DNA of 64,000 nucleotides from Dyella acidisoli (lineage in GTDB: Bacteria; Pseudomonadota; Gammaproteobacteria; Xanthomonadales; Rhodanobacteraceae), in contig NZ_BSOB01000010.1 of NCBI RefSeq assembly GCF_030160295.1, forward strand, positions 1-64,000, written 5' to 3'. Below are positions 59,308-64,000 of the stretch, one piece after another; the stretch's first letter is position 1, and each line of letters begins with the position of its first letter. A program made the translations under genes and the position numbers. The notes under the pieces are model-generated. The model had not been told where the DNA came from and did not search any database. It saw only the letters and a program-made list of their open reading frames with translations.

Positions 59308-59703
59308 TCAGTAAGCCGGACCGACGTAACGCGTCTGGTACGGATCATTGGTGATCACTGTAGTGGTCACCACCGGCGGCGGCGCGCCCTGATAGACCAC
59401 CGTGCCTGGCGTATACACCACAGTCGGCGGCGGTGCGTAATACACCGGCGGACCCGCCACTGCGCCAGCTACGAGACCAGCCACTGCGCCACCTACAATA
59501 GCGCCGGCAATCCAACGACCGCCGCTCCAGTAACCACCGCGATAGCAGCATCCACCGCGGTAGTAACCGCCGTGATAACCGTAACCGCCATGCCAACCCG
59601 GGCCACCACCCCAGGGATGGGCCGATGCGCCGACCGGGACAGCCACGGCACCAGCGATCGCCAGGCCGACCGCAACCATTTTGCCGACACTACGTTTAAA
59701 CAT
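59308..59703 (-). CDS. Exported Gly/Tyr/Pro-rich protein
   Basis: A 131-aa protein with a signal peptide (KMVAVGLAIAGAVAVPVGASA). The mature part has HPWGGGPGWHGGYGYHGGYY, two adjacent cysteines, a hydrophobic glycine-zipper-like stretch (IAGAIVGGAVAGLVAGAVAG) and a Pro/Tyr/Val-rich tail (YYAPPPTVVYTPG). The glycine zipper suggests association with membrane, and the tail an extended surface. GGAGGTGTGTC lies before the ATG. The function is unknown. Confidence 0.85.
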   Translation of the reverse strand: MFKRSVGKMVAVGLAIAGAVAVPVGASAHPWGGGPGWHGGYGYHGGYYRGGCCYRGGYWSGGRWIAGAIVGGAVAGLVAGAVAGPPVYYAPPPTVVYTPGTVVYQGAPPPVVTTTVITNDPYQTRYVGPAY

Positions 59704-59767
59704 GACACACCTCCGTCAGTACGGTGTGAATGGTCGTCCCGATGCGCTTAATCTGTACTGAAGCGTT

Positions 59768-61957
59768 TCATTTCTTAACGCGGGCATTTTCCCAGGGATT
59801 TGCGGAGCCTCCAGCCGGTCCGTGCGGACGCAGCAGCCAGCAATCGTGAATATTTGCGCGCCGCGAAAAATCGAACGGAATACTGCCAGCACCCCAGTTC
59901 TCAATGGTCAAACGCGCTTCGAGTGATTCGCGATCAAGCGAGAAACGGCGGAAGTTATTCGAAAACACGATGACGCCATCGGCGGTCAGTCGATCCGCGC
60001 AAGCCAACAGCAGCTTTACGTGGTCGCGTTGCACATCGAAATCTTCGGCGCGTTTGGAATTGGAAAAAGTCGGCGGATCGACGTAGATCAGGCCATAACG
60101 CTCATGCGTACGTAGCAGAAAACTTGCGGCATCCGCCTGCACCAAACGATGTTTTTCGCCGCTGAAACCGTTCAACGCAAGATTACGCGAGGCCCATTCC
60201 AGATACGTGCCCGATAGATCCACACTGGTGGTATCGCGCGCACCACCCGCTGCAGCATAGACACTTGCCGTGGCGGTATAGGCAAATAGATTGAGAAAGC
60301 GTTTCCCTGCGGCCAGCTCACGCACTTTTGCACGAACCAGTCGATGATCCAGGAACAGCCCGGTATCCAGGTAGTCATAAAGATTGACCAGGAAGGCTAA
60401 GCCACCCTCTTCCACTTCGATGAATTCGCCGCGCTGATCGAACTGCCCGTACTTGGAACCACCCTTGCCACGTTCGCGCGTCTTGAGGGCAATGCGCGTA
60501 CGCGGCGTGTCGAACACTTCCCCCGCCACGCGCGCCATCTCGCGCAAACGCGTGCGCGCAAGCTCAGCAGGCACATCGGCCGGAGCGCGATATTCCTGGA
60601 TATGCAGATGCGTTGTGCGCGACGTGTCCGTGTACACATCGATCGCTGCGGCGTATTCCGGCAGATCCTGATCGTACGCACGCCAGGCATGCACGCCTTC
60701 GCGCTCCAATCGTTTGCGCAGATGCTTGAGGTTCTTCTCCAGCCGGTTCTTCAGCATCTGTGCGCCGGGCGAAAGCGGCGGCTTTTCGCGTGGAGTCTCA
60801 TCGCGCGGATGCAGTTCGAAGATCAGCAGCACCGTTTCCAGCGCACCGTTGTAAAGCGTGTATTTCTTTTCCGCGCGCAACGTCGTGGCGCGCCCGAGTT
60901 CGGCATCGCCCGCGAGCACGGCGGCCCGCCAGCCGGTGAAATGATCGCGCAGGGTTTCGCCCAGACTGCGATAGAACTTCGGCAGGGTTTCGCGTTCGCC
61001 CAGGCGCTCGCCATATGGCGGATTGGTGATCACCAGACCGTGCTCGAAGCCGGCCGGTGGCCGTACGTGCAGCGCGTCATGCTTGTCCAACGTAAAAAAT
61101 CCGGCAATGCCTGCTTCTTGCGCATTGCGTTTGGCCATCTGCACCATGCGCGGATCAGCGTCGGAACCGAAGAAGCAACTGCGCAACGCCGGCAAGCCGG
61201 CTTCTGCACGCCGGTTCGCTTCATCAAGCAGGCTGCGCCATAAACCGATGTCGTGCTGTTTCCAGCCGAGGAAGCCGTAATAGTCGCGACGCAGACCCGG
61301 TGCGACATCCGCCACCATGAGTGCGCCTTCGATCAGCAAGGTGCCGGAGCCACACATGGGATCGAGCAGCGCGCCGCCCTGCGCATAGGCTTCCGGCCAG
61401 CCCGCGCGCAGCAACATCGCTGCGGCAAGGTTCTCCTTCAGCGGCGCTTCGCCCTGGGTTTGCCGCCAGCCGCGGCGATGCAAGGGCGCACCGGCCAAAT
61501 CGATCGACACGGTGGCACGGTCACGCCGCAAACGCAGGTTGATGCGCACATCGGGCTCTTCCGTATCGACATCGGGACGCGCTTGGCCACGCTGGCGGAA
61601 TTGATCGACCACCGCGTCCTTCACGCGCTGCGCAAGATACTGGCTGTGCGTGAGTTTGCTTTGCGCCGTGTTGGCGTCCACCGCCAGTGTGGCGTGCAGC
61701 GCGAGGTGCTCCGACCAGTCGATGGTTTGCACGCCTGCATACAACGCATCGTCGGTAGCCGCATCGAATTCGGCGATCGGCAGCAGCACACGGCTCGCGA
61801 GGCGCGACCATAGACACGCGCGATACGCCGTTTCCAGGCTGCCGGAAAAACGCACGCCGGCCAGCGCCTCGTGCACGTCAGTAGCACCCAGCGACATCAA
61901 CTCGTCGCGTAACAGGTATTCCAGCCCCTTGGGGCACGTTGCAAAGAACTGCTTCAA
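59768..61957 (-). CDS. rlmL: Bifunctional 23S rRNA methyltransferase RlmKL
   Basis: A 729-aa fusion enzyme that makes m2G2445 and m7G2069 in 23S rRNA. The N-terminal THUMP domain begins MKQFFATCPKGLEYLLRDEL. The RlmL half has LLDPMCGSGTLLIEGAL and LVITNPPYGERLGE (NPPY catalytic motif). The RlmK half has FLNLFAYTATASVYAAAGGARDTTSVDLSGTYLEWA and LIYVDPPTFSNSKRAEDFDVQRDH (DPPTFSNSKR). The length is close to the E. coli protein (702 aa). An alpha/beta hydrolase gene precedes it and overlaps by 4 bases at the start codon, suggesting coupled translation. Confidence 0.97.
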   Translation of the reverse strand: MKQFFATCPKGLEYLLRDELMSLGATDVHEALAGVRFSGSLETAYRACLWSRLASRVLLPIAEFDAATDDALYAGVQTIDWSEHLALHATLAVDANTAQSKLTHSQYLAQRVKDAVVDQFRQRGQARPDVDTEEPDVRINLRLRRDRATVSIDLAGAPLHRRGWRQTQGEAPLKENLAAAMLLRAGWPEAYAQGGALLDPMCGSGTLLIEGALMVADVAPGLRRDYYGFLGWKQHDIGLWRSLLDEANRRAEAGLPALRSCFFGSDADPRMVQMAKRNAQEAGIAGFFTLDKHDALHVRPPAGFEHGLVITNPPYGERLGERETLPKFYRSLGETLRDHFTGWRAAVLAGDAELGRATTLRAEKKYTLYNGALETVLLIFELHPRDETPREKPPLSPGAQMLKNRLEKNLKHLRKRLEREGVHAWRAYDQDLPEYAAAIDVYTDTSRTTHLHIQEYRAPADVPAELARTRLREMARVAGEVFDTPRTRIALKTRERGKGGSKYGQFDQRGEFIEVEEGGLAFLVNLYDYLDTGLFLDHRLVRAKVRELAAGKRFLNLFAYTATASVYAAAGGARDTTSVDLSGTYLEWASRNLALNGFSGEKHRLVQADAASFLLRTHERYGLIYVDPPTFSNSKRAEDFDVQRDHVKLLLACADRLTADGVIVFSNNFRRFSLDRESLEARLTIENWGAGSIPFDFSRRANIHDCWLLRPHGPAGGSANPWENARVKK

Positions 61958-62481
61958 GCCTGCTTCGCCAGTTGTTCCAAAAAGAGACCGAATTGACGGC
62001 CGATGGCGTCGACGTGTTCGCTAAGGCGATGATCATCGTCCACGATCCACAGCGGCAGCTCACGGCGACGGGCGAATTCGTACATTTCATCCACCGGGCA
62101 AACGTCATCGCGCCAACCGTGGATCAGCAATGTCGGTACATCCAGACGTACGTCGAACGCCAAGTCACTGCCCGGAATCAACGCTGGCGAAGCGAGCAGG
62201 AATAAGCCCGCCACCGGCAACTCCAACGATGCCAGGCCTGAAACGAAGGCGCCCATGCTGGAACCCACCAATACCGGCTGCGCTGCACACGCTGCGATGC
62301 GCTGATGCAAGCGAGCGATGCGTGGTTCGATCGAGCCGGCGTGGCCGAGCTTGTCGTCCTCGCGATAATCCGGGCGCTCGGTGCTCCAGCCCATGGATTC
62401 GGCGACCTTCGCCAACGCGCTTACCTTGGTGGCATCCGGGCCGCTATCGGAACCATGGGAGAGAATGACGTGTCCGGGCAT
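61954..62481 (-). CDS. Alpha/beta hydrolase (RBBP9/YcfP-like small serine hydrolase)
   Basis: A 175-aa small hydrolase: VILSHGSDSGPDATKVSALAKVAESMGW at the N-terminus, the nucleophile elbow LVGSSMGAFVSGLASL (GSSMG, catalytic Ser), TLLIHGWRDDVCPVDEM with the Asp and DDDHRLSEH with the His. The family acts on small esters or peptides; the substrate is unknown. Its stop overlaps the rlmKL start by four bases (ATGA), so the two are cotranscribed and probably coupled. Confidence 0.9.
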   Translation of the reverse strand: MPGHVILSHGSDSGPDATKVSALAKVAESMGWSTERPDYREDDKLGHAGSIEPRIARLHQRIAACAAQPVLVGSSMGAFVSGLASLELPVAGLFLLASPALIPGSDLAFDVRLDVPTLLIHGWRDDVCPVDEMYEFARRRELPLWIVDDDHRLSEHVDAIGRQFGLFLEQLAKQA

Positions 62482-62530
62482 AACGGTCTCCGTGTCCGCT
62501 CAACAGGACGTGCATGATAACTGCACTGTG

Positions 62531-62618
62531 TAGGTTGGGTTACCCCGGACTTGATCCGGGGGTAACCCAACATAATTCGCAGCGGCATCGTTGGGTTACG
62601 CTGCGATAACCCAACCTA
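62531..62618. repeat. REP-like palindrome, TAGG family, with extra hairpin
   Basis: TAGGTTGGGTTACCCCGGAC starts the element and CGTTGGGTTACGCTGCGATAACCCAACCTA ends it. The left half contains a further hairpin CCCCGGAC/ATCCGGGGG. At 88 bases it is the longest member. It lies in the gap between the hydrolase and the amidase gene. Confidence 0.85.
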
Positions 62619-62631
62619 CGGCCTGCGCCGC

Positions 62632-63198
62632 ATGCCCATGCTCACTATCCATGACCAGCCCTTGCCCTATGTCGCCAAGCTGCCGGAACGGCCAGCCAGC
62701 GCGGTAACGCTGGCGGTCATCCACTGCACCGAACTGCCCGACATGGCCACAGCGCGCGAATACGGGGAGCGCGTGCTGTACGAAAACGGCACCGGTGCCA
62801 GCGGCCATTACTACATCGATCGCGACGGCTCGATCTATCGCTACGTACCCGGCACTCGCGTGGCCAACCACGTACGCGGTTACAACCCGCCATCAATCGG
62901 CATCGAACTGGTAAACCTGGGCCGCTACCCGAACTGGTTCGACTCGCACCACCAGACCATGGCCGAGCCCTATACCGCCGCGCAGATCACCGCACTGCGC
63001 GCGCTGCTGGCGCAGTTGCGGGCCGAGTATCCGAACCTGCACGAGATCGCCGGCCATGAGGATCTGGACACGGCCCGCGTGCCGGCCAGCGACGATCCAA
63101 GCCGCGAGGTTCCGCGCAAGCTCGATCCGGGTCCGCAGTTCCCGTGGTCAGAAGTGCTGGCTGGCAGCGGCCTGCGGCGAGTACATGCCCATTCCTGA
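62632..63198 (+). CDS. N-acetylmuramoyl-L-alanine amidase, AmpD/Amidase_2-like
   Basis: A 188-aa zinc amidase that cuts between muramic acid and the stem peptide in cell-wall recycling. It has LAVIHCTELPDMATAREYG (zinc His at residue 31), SGHYYIDRDGSIYRYVPGTRVANHVRGYNPPSIGIELVN and HEIAGHEDLDTARV for the second zinc His, then RKLDPGPQFPW with the third ligand Asp. The usual short loop between the second His and Asp is lengthened by about ten residues (PASDDPSREV). There is no signal peptide, so a cytoplasmic AmpD-type role is likely. The start is at 62632, 13 bases after a palindromic repeat. Confidence 0.92.
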   Translation: MPMLTIHDQPLPYVAKLPERPASAVTLAVIHCTELPDMATAREYGERVLYENGTGASGHYYIDRDGSIYRYVPGTRVANHVRGYNPPSIGIELVNLGRYPNWFDSHHQTMAEPYTAAQITALRALLAQLRAEYPNLHEIAGHEDLDTARVPASDDPSREVPRKLDPGPQFPWSEVLAGSGLRRVHAHS

Positions 63199-63242
63199 GG
63201 CTCATCCCTGAGGCTTATCACTAAGTATGCAGAACCCCCGGC

Positions 63243-63248
63243 TATAAT
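63243..63248 (+). promoter_or_regulatory. Candidate -10 box of tesB
   Basis: A perfect TATAAT at 63243-63248 lies 29 bases before the ATG at 63278. The -35 region 17 bases upstream is not conserved. Function inferred from the box and its distance. Confidence 0.45.
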
Positions 63249-63277
63249 TTCCGCCGTTTATGTCAGGGGCTAGCCGC

Positions 63278-64000
63278 ATGCGGGAAACACACGTACAGGA
63301 ACTGGTCGAGCTGCTGCAGCTCGAACGTCTGGAAGACAATCTCTTCCGCGGCCAGAGCCGCGATATCGGCACGCGCTTCGTGTTCGGTGGCCAGGTGCTG
63401 GGCCAGGCACTGGCGGCGGCGCAGGAGACGGTGGACTCCTCGCGCGAGGCGCATTCGCTGCATGCCTATTTCCTGCGCGCCGGCGATATCGATGCGCCGA
63501 TTGTCTACAGCGTGGAACGTGCGCGCGACGGCGGTACGTTTTCGTCCCGCCGAGTGGTCGCGATCCAGCACGGCCAGCCCATCCTCAATGGCGCCATCTC
63601 GTTCCAGATTCCGGAAAAAGGCTTGGAGCACCAGTCCAGCATGCCTGAGGTACCGGAGCCGGAAGACGTAGAACCCATGCACCGCGTGCCGGTGAAAGAA
63701 CTCTCCCGACTGCCGGTCAAGCTGCAACGCTGGCTGGGCATCGATGGTCCGTTCGAATTCCGCCAGGTATGGCCGCGCGACGAACTACATCCGGCCAAGC
63801 GTCCACCGATCCAGCACATCTGGTTCCGGCTCACCTCGCCGATCAGTGATTCGGCCATCCTGCATCGCGCCTTGCTGGCGTACGCCTCGGATTTCCACCT
63901 GATCGGCACGGCCACGCTGCCGCACGGCATTTCCTATCTCACGCCCAACTTGCAGATGGCCAGCCTCGATCATGCGCTGTGGTTCCACCGGCCGTTCAGG
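63278..64000 (+). CDS. tesB: Acyl-CoA thioesterase II TesB (partial, runs off window)
   Basis: 241 residues of an enzyme of about 290 are visible, cut by the window end. It hydrolyses medium- and long-chain acyl-CoA. The first hot-dog domain has LVELLQLERLEDNLFRGQSRDIGTRFVFGGQVLGQAL, then SLHAYFLRAGDIDAPIVYSVERARDGGTFSSRRV. The second has RVPVKELSRLPVKLQRWLG and LLAYASDFHLIGTATLPHG, where the Asp of YASDF corresponds to the catalytic Asp204 of E. coli TesB. A TATAAT lies 29 bases upstream of the ATG. Its stop lies beyond 64000. Confidence 0.95.
   Translation, partial: MRETHVQELVELLQLERLEDNLFRGQSRDIGTRFVFGGQVLGQALAAAQETVDSSREAHSLHAYFLRAGDIDAPIVYSVERARDGGTFSSRRVVAIQHGQPILNGAISFQIPEKGLEHQSSMPEVPEPEDVEPMHRVPVKELSRLPVKLQRWLGIDGPFEFRQVWPRDELHPAKRPPIQHIWFRLTSPISDSAILHRALLAYASDFHLIGTATLPHGISYLTPNLQMASLDHALWFHRPFR

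Overview
The window looks like chromosomal DNA of a gammaproteobacterium of the Xanthomonadales, most likely Rhodanobacteraceae (Dyella, Luteibacter or Rhodanobacter type). The reasons are a GC content that appears to be near 60%, three large TonB-dependent receptors (one of the Xanthomonas/Caulobacter type), a minimal egtB-egtD pair, an RlmKL fusion, Mfd and TesB, and many palindromic intergenic repeats. This placement is an inference from gene content. I found no rRNA, tRNA, CRISPR array, prophage, IS element or origin.

Layout. 1-4.8 kb: a hypothetical gene, an AraC regulator divergent from a Tat-exported DUF1501 protein, a membrane acyltransferase, and two near-identical 28-codon genes (1011-1097 and 4652-4738). 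Each of these two has a sigma-54-type -24/-12 promoter and a cluster of TGTCCG/CGGACA sites upstream. 4.8-14.3 kb: a TonB-dependent receptor with a structured leader, a CGNR regulator divergent from two alpha/beta hydrolases, and small genes (DUF427, monooxygenase-like, methyltransferase, DUF1737). 14.4-18 kb: a large propeller-sensor diguanylate cyclase. 18-28.8 kb: a run of regulator plus oxidoreductase modules (MmyB-like/SDR, PdxI-like aldo-keto reductase/LysR, nitronate monooxygenase, aldo-keto reductase/LysR) with a membrane protein and a PAP2 phosphatase. 28.9-39.2 kb: a ClpP-fold exported protein, two more TonB-dependent receptors, an ACT/V4R-like protein, an NCS2-like permease and a DUF3574 lipoprotein.

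39.4-52.8 kb: NDH-2, a GlxA-type regulator with an apparent early frameshift divergent from an HD hydrolase, a periplasmic cyclophilin, AsmA, an EamA exporter, LysR/NAD-binding oxidoreductase, RlmJ, Slp lipoprotein, CDF transporter, GNAT acetyltransferase and a methyltransferase. 52.9-64 kb is mostly housekeeping: mfd, egtB-egtD, two small exported proteins, rlmKL with an overlapping hydrolase, an AmpD-like amidase and a truncated tesB at the window edge.

How the parts fit. Nutrient uptake is represented by the three receptors. Detoxification and redox functions form small self-regulated pairs in which a regulator faces or precedes its presumed target. Several intergenic palindromes between such pairs are plausible operators. 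Intergenic spaces are filled with at least three families of palindromic repeats, and one family (ends TAGG/CCTA) supplies the TAG stop codon of several genes. The most novel signal is the duplicated sigma-54-type small membrane peptide.
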